A stretch of DNA of 64,000 nt, taken from NCBI RefSeq assembly GCF_003729955.1, contig NZ_RJTX01000001.1, positions 1,240,001 to 1,304,000 of the forward strand, read 5' to 3'. The notes under the pieces are model-generated. The model did not search any database, was not told the DNA's origin, and saw only the letters and a program-made list of their open reading frames with translations. Of the stretch, positions 52,879-60,567 are shown piece after piece; the stretch's first letter is position 1, and each line of letters starts with the position of its first letter. The position numbers and the translations under genes are program-made. The stretch is from Chryseobacterium daecheongense (GTDB lineage Bacteria > Bacteroidota > Bacteroidia > Flavobacteriales > Weeksellaceae).

Positions 52879-54018
52879 TTAAGAAAAAGCTCTTTCTAAA
52901 TCTGCGATCAAATCTTCGGCATCCTCAATTCCAACGCTTAAACGAACTAAATCATCAGTAATTCCTAGTTCAGCTCTTTTTTCTGCAGGAATAGAAGCAT
53001 GGGTCATCAAAGCAGGATGATTAGCTAAAGATTCAACTCCGCCTAAAGATTCTGCCAATGTGAAAACTTTCAATTTTTCTAAAAATTTAATGGCATCTTC
53101 TTTTTTACCTGATTTGAAAGTAAAAGAAACCATTCCTCCGAAATCTTTCATCTGAGATTTTGCCAATTCATATTGTGGATGAGATTCCAATCCCGGATAG
53201 ATTACCTGAGCAACTGCAGGGTGACTTTCCAGGTATTTCGCTACTGCCATTCCGTTTTCAGAGTGTCTCTGCACTCTTAGTGCTAACGTTTTGATCCCTC
53301 TTAATACCAAATAAGAATCATGAGGCCCCAAAATTCCACCGCTAGCAAATTGGATGAAATGAAGTTTTTCTCCTAATTCAGCATCTTTGGTAACCAAAGC
53401 TCCCGCGATAACATCAGAATGTCCTCCTAAATATTTTGTAGCTGAATGCATCACAATATCTGCTCCCAGATCAATCGGTCTTTGAAGATAAGGGGTCGCG
53501 AATGTATTATCTACTGCAACCAGGATATCTTTTCCTTTGGCAATTTCAACCACCGCTTTGATATCAACCAATTTCATCAAAGGATTGGTTGGGGTTTCCA
53601 CCCAGATCAGTTTTGTTTTATCTGTAATAACATCAGCAATTTTAGAAACATCATCAAAATTCACGAACGTAAACTTCAGCTGATATTTTTCAAAAAGTCT
53701 TGTAAACATTCTGTAAGTTCCTCCATACAAATCATCCACTGCTACTACTTCATCACCTGGATTCAATAATTTTAGCACACAGTCGATGGCCGCCAAACCA
53801 GATCCGAAAGCCAGACCTCTCGCCCCGTTTTCAATGCTTGCCAATGAATCCTCTAAAGCCTGTCTTGTAGGATTGGCCGCTCTTGAATATTCATACCCGG
53901 AATGTACTCCCGGACTTTTCTGTGCAAATGTAGACGTTAAAAAAACCGGAACATTCACAGAACCTGTTGCAGATTCATGATGTTGTCCGCCGTGTATCAC
54001 TTTTGTATTAAAATTCAT
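52879..54018 (-). CDS. Cystathionine gamma-synthase/lyase family enzyme
   Basis: 379-residue fold-type I PLP enzyme. Lys195 in HSATKYLGGHSD binds PLP; the YEYSRAANPTR block and AVDNTFATPYLQRP are typical. MetB, MetC and cystathionine gamma-lyase share this sequence space. With an alanine-rich GSGLAAID and a tyrosine-bearing DDLYGGTYRMF loop it could be MetB or CGL, and the substrate preference is undecided. A CBS-like gene at 9.1-10.0 kb could supply cystathionine, so a lyase role in reverse transsulfuration is possible. Confidence 0.88.
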   Translation of the reverse strand: MNFNTKVIHGGQHHESATGSVNVPVFLTSTFAQKSPGVHSGYEYSRAANPTRQALEDSLASIENGARGLAFGSGLAAIDCVLKLLNPGDEVVAVDDLYGGTYRMFTRLFEKYQLKFTFVNFDDVSKIADVITDKTKLIWVETPTNPLMKLVDIKAVVEIAKGKDILVAVDNTFATPYLQRPIDLGADIVMHSATKYLGGHSDVIAGALVTKDAELGEKLHFIQFASGGILGPHDSYLVLRGIKTLALRVQRHSENGMAVAKYLESHPAVAQVIYPGLESHPQYELAKSQMKDFGGMVSFTFKSGKKEDAIKFLEKLKVFTLAESLGGVESLANHPALMTHASIPAEKRAELGITDDLVRLSVGIEDAEDLIADLERAFS

Positions 54019-54083
54019 AATTTTTTGATTTGATAATTATTAATGTGATGATGTGCACCTCATTTTCATATCATCATATTGTT

Positions 54084-54410
54084 TTACATTTTAATTGCAG
54101 ATTTAATAGCAAATTCTTCCGCCATCTGTTCCATCCATTGAGCCACATCTTCCTCTCCCGTTGCTCTCTGATAAGTATTCCCTAATGAAATAAGGATTTG
54201 ATGGATGAACATTTTCATTTGATCAACAGGCATTTCTTTGGTCCAAAGATCAATTCTTAAAGCTTCCATCGTTTTATCATCCCAGACAGAGATCATCGTC
54301 GCCTTTGTTTCCTCTTTTTCAATTCCACCATCCTGAGCATTCCATGTAATGTTTTCAGGAATATGGTTTTCATCTAATTCAACATCTATCGTTATCTGAG
54401 TCTTTCTCAT
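54084..54410 (-). CDS. gldC: Gliding motility protein GldC
   Basis: 108 residues matching GldC: KTQITIDVELDENHIPENITW, trimmed, then ATMISVWDDKTMEALRIDLWTKEMPVDQMK and a helical end. In Flavobacterium, GldC improves gliding, the motility that relies on the type IX secretion machinery; it is cytoplasmic. It lies 20 bases after gldB on the same strand. Many Chryseobacterium strains are non-motile yet keep these genes, so the core role may be in T9SS-related assembly. Confidence 0.92.
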   Translation of the reverse strand: MRKTQITIDVELDENHIPENITWNAQDGGIEKEETKATMISVWDDKTMEALRIDLWTKEMPVDQMKMFIHQILISLGNTYQRATGEEDVAQWMEQMAEEFAIKSAIKM

Positions 54411-54430
54411 TCTTTCTATTTTTCTAATTT

Positions 54431-55417
54431 TTATTGTTCTGTTTTAGGTTTATATCCTGATTGATTAAATATAGTGGTGGCATCCATTTTCAGGAAATCC
54501 TGTAATTTGGTTTCCGGCTTTTCTTTAAAATACGCTTTACAGATCTGCCATCCTGTAAAAATTCCGATCTGTGGGGAAGATTCGTTGTCTATTTCCGTAT
54601 AAAATTTGGAGAAAGGCCCCGGAGAAATAAAACGGTCTACCAATCTCGGATCATCCCCGAAAATCAAATTGCTTTCCACAAAATAGTTCCAGATATTAGC
54701 TTCATTAGCTACTGCCCAATCATATTGCTTCTGAGTGTAGTTCATTTTCAGGTAATCCGGGAAGCCAGGTAAAAAAGCATCCTGAAGCATCATAATTTTC
54801 CCGTTCAGGATCAGGTGATCGATAAACTTCTGGTGATCAGGAGTAGCGGCCACCGCATTTTCTGCAAAGATCTGGGAAACTTTAGGTACTATATTCTGTG
54901 GGTTCATCGATTTTTGGAAATACAGCTCCAACCCTTTATAATTTGGATTATTTTCTCCCATAAATCCGGTAACATCTATAAACAGAAGGTTTTCTTTAGA
55001 ATCATAAAATACCGGATCCTGCACCATCTGTAAAACGGATGAAAAAAGGTATACTTTAGGTGCATTGAACTTTGGAAAATAATATTTAATATGGGAAAAT
55101 AGCTCCTGGAGATCCTTCTGAAGTTTATTCTGATCTATTTTACCAATAGCTTCCTTATAAATTTTAATTTCCTCAGCATCAGATCTTCTTTTTACAAAAT
55201 CTGCATCGGAAACAGTTCCCTGAAACCACGGAAACTGAGCTTTAAACTGTTCTAACGGAACATTCGGATTATAAAACTCTTTGGAAATATCCGTGATCTG
55301 TACTTTTTCAACAGGATCTTTCACTTCTACATTCCATTGGTTCTTAGCTTCTTTTTTGCAAGAATATAATGCGAATACTATGATGGAGGAAAGTGCAATA
55401 GTTCTGAAAATCTTCAT
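54431..55417 (-). CDS. gldB: Gliding motility lipoprotein GldB
   Basis: 328 residues. Lipoprotein signal ending at Cys20 (FALYSC). The body matches GldB: ISKEFYNPNVPLEQFKAQFPWF in outline, then YYFPKFNAPKVYLFSSVLQMVQDP and GPFSKFYTEIDNESSPQIGIFTGW, shortened. It is an inner- or outer-membrane lipoprotein needed for gliding in Flavobacterium. First gene of gldB-gldC, with an exact -7 element 25 bases upstream. The fold is related to zinc-dependent families, but no active site is evident. Confidence 0.92.
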   Translation of the reverse strand: MKIFRTIALSSIIVFALYSCKKEAKNQWNVEVKDPVEKVQITDISKEFYNPNVPLEQFKAQFPWFQGTVSDADFVKRRSDAEEIKIYKEAIGKIDQNKLQKDLQELFSHIKYYFPKFNAPKVYLFSSVLQMVQDPVFYDSKENLLFIDVTGFMGENNPNYKGLELYFQKSMNPQNIVPKVSQIFAENAVAATPDHQKFIDHLILNGKIMMLQDAFLPGFPDYLKMNYTQKQYDWAVANEANIWNYFVESNLIFGDDPRLVDRFISPGPFSKFYTEIDNESSPQIGIFTGWQICKAYFKEKPETKLQDFLKMDATTIFNQSGYKPKTEQ

Positions 55418-55441
55418 ATTTTTACATGAAATTTAAGTTTA

Positions 55442-55449
55442 CAAAAATA
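55442..55449 (-). promoter_or_regulatory. -7 element of gldB-gldC
   Basis: Exact TATTTTTG on the minus strand, 25 bases upstream of the gldB ATG. Confidence 0.55.
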
Positions 55450-55470
55450 GTGATTTAAACACAACTTCTG

Positions 55471-55554
55471 ATGAAAAATAAAATATTTGCTGTGTTCATT
55501 TTATTCATAACCGTTCCGTTTTTTAATGCTCAGAAACTACATTTTCGGGACTGA
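55471..55554 (+). pseudogene. Orphan signal-peptide ORF (remnant of a secreted protein gene)
   Basis: 27-codon ORF: MKNKIFAVFILFITVPFFNA then QKLHFRD and TGA. The first 21 residues are a perfect flavobacterial signal peptide ending in AQ. The reading frame stops six residues into what would be the mature protein. No homologous continuation is visible in the other frames of the 19 bases before the next gene, so this looks like the 5' stump of a deleted or truncated gene; a functional tiny ORF cannot be excluded. Confidence 0.55.
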
Positions 55555-55573
55555 ACAATAATTATTTTTTCCT

Positions 55574-56107
55574 ATGCAACTAGAAACTGAAAGACTTATT
55601 TTACGGAATTTTGAAGCTTATGATGCAGATCGTATGTTTCTTCTTGATTCCAATCCTGACGTCATGAAATATATTGGCATGCCGCCGCTGAATGACAAAA
55701 AAGATTCTGAAAAGATAATCCAAATGATTCAACAGCAATATATCGACAATGGCGTCGGCAGACTTGCCGTCATTGAAAAAGAAAGCAGCTTACTGATCGG
55801 CTGGAGCGGCTTAAAACTCTTGACCGATCCTATCAACGGGTACCACAACATTTATGATCTTGGGTATCGTTTCCTTCCTGAATTTTGGGGAAAAGGCTAT
55901 GCGCTTGAATCGGCAAAAGCTTCCCTTGATTTTGGTTTCAACGATTTAAAAACCGATGTTATTTATGCTCATGCACATTCTGAAAATAACGGCTCTAATC
56001 ATATTCTAAAAAAGTTGGGATTTGAAAAAACCGATGAATTTGTTGAACCGGATGGAATTTGCTTCTGGTATGAACTAAAAAAGGAAAATTATTTTTCCGG
56101 TTTATAA
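55574..56107 (+). CDS. GNAT-family acetyltransferase (RimJ/RimL-like)
   Basis: 177 residues of the Acetyltransf_3 type. Starts with the family hallmark LETERLILRNFEAYDADRMF. The acetyl-CoA loop is RFLPEFWGKGYALESAKA (W-G-x-G-Y). A C-terminal IYAHAHSENNGSNHILKKLGFEKT, named in part, with conserved Asn, follows. Such enzymes acetylate protein N-termini or small amines; the acceptor is unknown. Monocistronic; begins 20 bases after the signal-peptide remnant. Confidence 0.88.
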   Translation: MQLETERLILRNFEAYDADRMFLLDSNPDVMKYIGMPPLNDKKDSEKIIQMIQQQYIDNGVGRLAVIEKESSLLIGWSGLKLLTDPINGYHNIYDLGYRFLPEFWGKGYALESAKASLDFGFNDLKTDVIYAHAHSENNGSNHILKKLGFEKTDEFVEPDGICFWYELKKENYFSGL

Positions 56108-56122
56108 TTGTAAGAAAACCGT

Positions 56123-56130
56123 TATTTTTG
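56123..56130 (+). promoter_or_regulatory. -7 element of the nadE operon
   Basis: Exact TATTTTTG, 65 bases before the nadE ATG, leaving a leader of about 55-60 bases. It is the only exact match before the four-gene run. Confidence 0.5.
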
Positions 56131-56195
56131 ATCTTGATTTTCATTCGATATTTCTGAAGAAGACAAAAAGTAATCATAGACTAAAACAAAATAAA

Positions 56196-56987
56196 ATGCA
56201 GACACAAAAAGTAATAGATCATATTGTCAACTGGCTGAAAGATTATGCCGTAAAAGCAAATGTAAAAGGGTATGTAGTAGGAGTTTCCGGAGGAATAGAC
56301 TCGGCTGTCGTTTCTACCCTTTGCGCCATGACGGGCCTTGAAGTTTTGTTGTTGGAAATGCCGATCCGCCAGAAAGAAGACCAGATGAACCGCGCGCTGG
56401 ATCATATTGCTGACTTGAAGAAAAAATTCCCCAACGTTCAGGGGAAGACTATCAATCTGACTCCTGTTTTTGAAACTTTCGAAGGTGTGGTACATGATCA
56501 CGTGGAAGGAAGATGGAGTAACAACCTTGCTTTAGCCAATACAAGATCACGTTTCAGAATGCTGACATTGTATTATTTTGGCCAGCTTCACGGGTTATTG
56601 GTTTGTGGAACCGGAAATAAAGTGGAGGATTTCGGAATCGGGTTTTATACCAAATACGGAGATGGTGGTGTAGATGTTTCTCCTATTGCCGATCTTTATA
56701 AAACTGAAATATATACATTAGCAAAATCTTTAGATATCATAGAGAGCATTCAGAAAGCAATTCCAACTGATGGACTTTGGGATGCAGAAAGAACGGATGA
56801 AGACCAGATCGGGGCTTCTTATCCTGAGCTTGAGAAGATCCAGAAGGAATATGGCACTAAAACAGCAGATGATTACGAAGGAAGAGATAAAGAAGTATTC
56901 CTTATTTTCGAAAGAATGAATAAAGCGGCTCAACATAAAATGAATCCAATTCCGGTATGTGATATTCCGGAGGAATGGAGAGAATAA
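56196..56987 (+). CDS. nadE: NAD+ synthetase
   Basis: 263 residues, the ammonia-dependent short form without a glutaminase domain. ATP-pyrophosphatase P-loop SGGIDSA at 31-37, plus LVCGTGNKVEDFGIGFYTKYGDGGVD (in part) and PIADLYKTEIY, which hold deamido-NAD. It adds ammonia to nicotinic acid adenine dinucleotide as the last step of NAD synthesis. Its stop is 13 bases before the RNase gene, so it heads the operon that encodes the RNase, metalloprotease and barstar genes. Confidence 0.95.
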   Translation: MQTQKVIDHIVNWLKDYAVKANVKGYVVGVSGGIDSAVVSTLCAMTGLEVLLLEMPIRQKEDQMNRALDHIADLKKKFPNVQGKTINLTPVFETFEGVVHDHVEGRWSNNLALANTRSRFRMLTLYYFGQLHGLLVCGTGNKVEDFGIGFYTKYGDGGVDVSPIADLYKTEIYTLAKSLDIIESIQKAIPTDGLWDAERTDEDQIGASYPELEKIQKEYGTKTADDYEGRDKEVFLIFERMNKAAQHKMNPIPVCDIPEEWRE

Positions 56988-57000
56988 AAGTTATAAACTT

Positions 57001-57516
57001 ATGATGAACAGTAAATCGAGGCCATTGTTTTTTGCTCTTGCCGGACTTCTTTTAGGAATGTTGGTGATGTATCTTATGAATAATTTCACTATTGAAAAGA
57101 AAAACAATACCAATAACACAAAGTCCGAACAGGTAAGTTATGGAAGTACAGCTTCTGAAGAAAATAATATTAATACTTCGGACCAACAGTCCATTGACCA
57201 ACTTACCGAAGAAAAAAGGGTAATTAGTTATGTAAAACAAAATCATAAGCTCCCTGATTATTACATTACCAAAAACGAAGCAAGGAGACAGGGCTGGAAC
57301 CCATCCCAGGGAAACCTCTGTGAAATATTGCCGGGAAGAGCCATTGGCGGTGATAAATTCAGTAACAGAGAAGGAAATCTTCCTAAAGGAGAAAGATATT
57401 TTGAAGCTGACGTCAATTATAACTGCGGAAACAGGAATGCTGACCGTATTGTATTTACGGAAGACGGTGATGTTTACCTTACCAAAAACCATTATAAGAG
57501 TTTTGAAAAGCAATAA
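57001..57516 (+). CDS. Barnase-family ribonuclease with N-terminal membrane anchor
   Basis: 171 residues from ATG 57001 (ATG 57004 is equivalent). A hydrophobic segment at 9-27 (LFFALAGLLLGMLVMYLM) works as a signal anchor or signal peptide, then a polar linker to about 70. Residues 73-170 align to barnase. General base Glu135, Arg145, Arg149 and acid His164 have the exact spacing of barnase Glu73, Arg83, Arg87 and His102; Lys91 equals Lys27. So the enzyme looks catalytically complete and exported. Cys107 and Cys142 align with barnase 43 and 80 and could form a disulfide. It overlaps the next gene by 14 bases. Confidence 0.93.
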   Translation: MMNSKSRPLFFALAGLLLGMLVMYLMNNFTIEKKNNTNNTKSEQVSYGSTASEENNINTSDQQSIDQLTEEKRVISYVKQNHKLPDYYITKNEARRQGWNPSQGNLCEILPGRAIGGDKFSNREGNLPKGERYFEADVNYNCGNRNADRIVFTEDGDVYLTKNHYKSFEKQ

Positions 57517-58120
57517 CCTTTATTTACTTTTCCTATATTTCGGATTATTTGTTTCCTGTACTGAAAAAAAACATACAACAGTAACGGGAAATAATTTTAT
57601 GACCATACTGGTTCAGCCTTTTAAGGATATTAAACCTGAAAATGTTGCATTTGTTGCCCAGGAGATTAAAAAAGTATATCCGAATGTACAAGTTCTTAAG
57701 CCTATAGATTTTCCTGACAATGCTTATTATAGAGAACGAAACCGCTACAGGGCTGATTCCATCATCAAGTTTTTGCAGGAAAAAACCAAGCCTGGTTATG
57801 TCACTGTTGCGCTTACTTCAAAAGATATCAGTGTCACTAAAGGAAAGGTCAAAGATTTTGGGGTAATGGGACTAGGATACAGACCCGGAAGAGCTTGTGT
57901 TGCTTCTCAATTCAGGCTGCATAAAGAAAATTCCAATGAACAGCTTTTTAAGGTAGCTATTCATGAATTGGGCCATACACAAGGGTTGAAGCATTGTGCT
58001 GATAAAACCTGCTTTATGAGAGATGCGGAAGGAAAAAACCCTACGAATGAAGAAATAGACTTTTGTAAACAATGTAAAACCTTTTTACTACATAAAAACT
58101 GGAAATTCAATTCAATATGA
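57503..58120 (+). CDS. Archaemetzincin-like zinc metalloprotease lipoprotein
   Basis: 205 residues from TTG 57503, chosen because it gives a lipoprotein signal (KSNNLYLLFLYFGLFVSC, Cys19); the longer open frame upstream has no signal and lies inside the RNase gene. Catalytic signature HELGHTQGLKH at 154-164, followed by Cys165, Cys170, Met172 and the pair Cys188/Cys191. This is the archaemetzincin pattern, with 15 instead of 17 residues before the last pair. AMZ enzymes are aminopeptidase-like metzincins; their bacterial roles are unknown. It overlaps the barnase gene by 14 bases and barstar by 4. Confidence 0.88.
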   Translation: MKSNNLYLLFLYFGLFVSCTEKKHTTVTGNNFMTILVQPFKDIKPENVAFVAQEIKKVYPNVQVLKPIDFPDNAYYRERNRYRADSIIKFLQEKTKPGYVTVALTSKDISVTKGKVKDFGVMGLGYRPGRACVASQFRLHKENSNEQLFKVAIHELGHTQGLKHCADKTCFMRDAEGKNPTNEEIDFCKQCKTFLLHKNWKFNSI

Positions 58121-58407
58121 GAACAATATATATAGACTTTACAGATATAGGCGATTATGAAGATTTTTATACCCAGCTGAAAGAAAAACTCACCCTTCCG
58201 GAGCATTTTGGAGATAATCTTGATGCCTTATATGATGTGATTACCGGCGAGCTGGAAATGCCGCTTCATATCGAATTTGTGAATATGAGTGTCGATCAGC
58301 TTGAAATTTTTGAGGATCTGCTGACCACTTTGGAAGATGCGGAAGAAGAACTTGAAAGCTTTACCTTTACATATTACCTAGAACAATACGAAGACGAGGA
58401 TGAATAA
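58117..58407 (+). CDS. Barstar-family RNase inhibitor
   Basis: 96 residues. The barnase-binding helix LPEHFGDNLDALYD (27-40) aligns to barstar LPEYYGENLDALWD: Asp36, Tyr39 and Asp40 take the places of Asp35, Trp38 and Asp39, the last being the residue that enters the RNase active site. It has no signal peptide, so it should act in the cytoplasm to protect against pre-export RNase. Its ATGA overlaps the metalloprotease stop, typical of coupling. The acidic C-terminal tail (EEELESF...EDEDE) is an addition. Confidence 0.93.
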   Translation: MRTIYIDFTDIGDYEDFYTQLKEKLTLPEHFGDNLDALYDVITGELEMPLHIEFVNMSVDQLEIFEDLLTTLEDAEEELESFTFTYYLEQYEDEDE

Positions 58408-58424
58408 TTAATTATGATAGCAAT

Positions 58425-58457
58425 AAAAAAACTCGCAGAATATCTGCGAGTTTTTTT
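58425..58457. terminator. Bidirectional terminator after the barstar gene
   Basis: Stem AAAAAACTCGCAGA/TCTGCGAGTTTTTT with an ATA loop. It ends the nadE-to-barstar operon and also the convergent T9SS cargo gene. A paralogous copy is at 60052-60077. Confidence 0.9.
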
Positions 58458-58476
58458 ATTGTTTTTAAAGTGTCTA

Positions 58477-59778
58477 TTATTGTTTAATGAATTTCAAGCT
58501 TTGCGCCTTTCCTCTTACAGAAAATTCCAATATATAATTTCCTTTAGGCAGAAAGGAGACATCCAACTGATCTTTCACCGTATCGAATGATCTTATTTTT
58601 TGTCCGACCATATTGTAAATTCCGGCTTTCTCTATTTTTCCGGTTCCCTTTATGTAAAGAATATCTTTTACGGGATTAGGATAAATGGATACGTCGGTAT
58701 TTTGCCTCACTCCTTCTTGAGTAGAAAGATAAGTTGTCAGGTCAAGATAAAATACTACTAAACTATTATTAGATGTATTCACACCCATACCTGCTATTTT
58801 TTTTCCATCAGGTGAAATAGCCGTAGGTAAAGACATTTTTACATTCAATGTATTAATACCCAGACTTGCAGCATAAGCATTTAATTCAACACGTCCTCCT
58901 GCCGGTGTCCAAATGAATCCTTCTCCTGTCGTAGGCGGACCCGGAAAATTTCTATAATAACCTATCACTGTATTTCCATCTGCTGAAACGCCCGTAGCTC
59001 CGCCTCTGAAAAAAGATCCCGCATTTGGATGCGTGATATACGTTAAACCTGTGGAAGCGTTCCAAACATATGGGTTAGGCAACCCTTGCCCTATAATGGT
59101 ATTGCCGTCTGAGGAAGCCGCTGAAGCCTCTCCCACCAGATTGCCACTATTATCTGTAATATAAGATTCTACTCCATTTACCCATTTGGCGCCTCTTCTG
59201 CTTCCGTTAGCGTCATCCTGCCACCCAACAATCACCGAGCCATCAAAGCTGGCACCATTGGCTCTGGAACTTCTTCCAGCGACAATGCTACCTAAATCGG
59301 TCATGGTTCCTGATTGCCATTTTACGGCATGGGCAGTGCCTGCTGAGATCCAACCTAGTCCCATTACAACGTTTCCATTTCCTGATATTCCCCATGCAGA
59401 ACCTGTATTACCTCCTGAAGAAGATCCAAGGCTTCCTAAATTAGTCCAGGTAGAAGATGGAATATCATATAAAGAAATCTCATTCATTGCCGTGGCCTGA
59501 TTGGTCATAGTGGAGGATATTTTTCTTCCGTCATATGAGATTCCGCTTCTTCCCGCGCCGGAGCCAGCAGTAATAGCTCCAATCTGTACCAATCCACCAT
59601 TTACATCCCACTTATAAGCTATTCCACCTGATGTTTGTATCGCAACAACTCCATTATTAGAAACTCCTCCCGGTTCAAGACTCCCCGATGTAATAATTGT
59701 TAATTGGGCATCTAAAGCTGTAAAATTCACCAGAAAAAAAGCAGCTAATGCCTTAAAAAAAATGTAATTTCTTTTCAT
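58477..59778 (-). CDS. HAF-repeat beta-propeller secreted protein with T9SS sorting domain
   Basis: 433 residues. Signal peptide (about 1-24, ending TALDAQ). The body has HAF-type repeats with YKWDVNGGLVQIGAI, AVKWQSGTMTDLGS, GAKWVNG, FIWTPAGG and many SxDG(N/S)V(I/V)(V/I)G turns, suggesting a beta-propeller. The C-terminal about 75 residues are a T9SS sorting domain (IYPNPVKDILYIKG ... GNYILEFSVRGKAQSLKFIKQ). It should be displayed or released by the T9SS. A decayed tandem copy of its ends lies just upstream. Confidence 0.85.
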   Translation of the reverse strand: MKRNYIFFKALAAFFLVNFTALDAQLTIITSGSLEPGGVSNNGVVAIQTSGGIAYKWDVNGGLVQIGAITAGSGAGRSGISYDGRKISSTMTNQATAMNEISLYDIPSSTWTNLGSLGSSSGGNTGSAWGISGNGNVVMGLGWISAGTAHAVKWQSGTMTDLGSIVAGRSSRANGASFDGSVIVGWQDDANGSRRGAKWVNGVESYITDNSGNLVGEASAASSDGNTIIGQGLPNPYVWNASTGLTYITHPNAGSFFRGGATGVSADGNTVIGYYRNFPGPPTTGEGFIWTPAGGRVELNAYAASLGINTLNVKMSLPTAISPDGKKIAGMGVNTSNNSLVVFYLDLTTYLSTQEGVRQNTDVSIYPNPVKDILYIKGTGKIEKAGIYNMVGQKIRSFDTVKDQLDVSFLPKGNYILEFSVRGKAQSLKFIKQ

Positions 59779-60051
59779 AATGTTCCTTTTTAAGTTATCA
59801 TAATTATCAGGAACTATATTAACACTATAATCTTTTCAAAAAATGAATAGGATTATGTAATTCATGAAATTTAAAAGAATCAATCTTTCATAATTCTTGA
59901 AATTAAGAAATAAATCAAACATAAACAACTGAAAATCAATATATTTTATAAATAAAACAAATCAACAATAATTTGCGAGTTTTAGATAGGTTTACTATAA
60001 TCTCACTAATATTATCCTGAAAACATCTCCTTAACCAACATTATAAAAAAC
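59779..60051. other. Non-coding gap upstream of the T9SS cargo gene
   Basis: AT-rich sequence with no gene. Bases 59809-59880 carry the cargo gene's upstream region, including GAAATTTAAAAGAA (59866-59879), which reappears at 60444-60457 in the decayed copy. Confidence 0.5.
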
Positions 60052-60077
60052 AAAACTCGCAGAAACCTGCGAGTTTT
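60052..60077 (-). terminator. Paralogous terminator in the duplicated unit
   Basis: Stem AAAACTCGCAG/CTGCGAGTTTT, the same core sequence as the terminator at 58425-58457. It is positioned downstream of the T9SS domain remnant. Confidence 0.7.
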
Positions 60078-60116
60078 TGGTCAAGTCTTTGAAATTAAAG
60101 TGTGCCTAATTTTATT

Positions 60117-60263
60117 TTACTGTTTTATGAATTTAAAATTCTGTGAATCTTCCCCTTTCACAAAAAATAATACATAGCTCCCGTTTAACCGGGACAGATA
60201 CATCAATCTGATTGTCATCAGAACTGAAAGATCTATTTTTGACTGACCATTGTAATTTAACTT
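60117..60263 (-). pseudogene. Decayed T9SS sorting-domain remnant
   Basis: Reading the minus strand gives NGSYVLFFVKGEDSQNFKFI then KQ and a stop (60117-60119), close to the end of the intact neighbour (GNYILEFSVRGKAQ...FKFIKQ). Upstream, in another frame, is NRSFSSDDNQIDVS, matching its IRSFDTVKDQLDVS, so a frameshift separates the two parts. A TAG and AT-rich sequence cut off the rest. It is a fragment of a T9SS cargo gene. Confidence 0.8.
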
Positions 60264-60567
60264 CTAACTTTTACTGTATGTGGAATATGTATATGATTTC
60301 AAATAAATTAATCTATTCATAAGAAAGTCACTAAAAATTTGTATCTTTTCTATGGTTAGATTTGATTTTAACATTTTCAATTGCCGGGAACAATATTAAT
60401 ATTATATTTACCTTTTTGAAAGTATTTGACTTGCATAATTCGGGAAATTTAAAAGAACTGAAAACTTAAAATCCTAAATAACAACCACATGCAAAAAATC
60501 AAATATTGAAAATGAAACGTACCCAAACCGGAAAAACAACAGCAAAAAATTGAATTATTATATTCGA
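60264..60567. other. Gap with duplicated upstream region and TPR-AraC leader
   Basis: No gene visible. Bases about 60385-60457 match 59809-59879 (shared GGAAC-ATATTAA-A-TATA pattern and the identical GAAATTTAAAAGAA). The rest must hold the promoter of the TPR-AraC gene, but no exact TAnnTTTG was found; TATCTTTT near 60341 is the nearest. Confidence 0.5.

Noticed and set aside
57320..57502. N-terminal extension of the metalloprotease reading frame
   Set aside because: It lies fully inside the RNase gene in another frame, has no homology, and only the TTG at 57503 gives a lipoprotein signal.
57001..58407. RNase cassette as the tail of an Rhs, CDI or T9SS polymorphic toxin
   Set aside because: The RNase is a stand-alone small gene with its own anchor, no repeats, pretoxin domain or sorting domain, and no delivery genes nearby.
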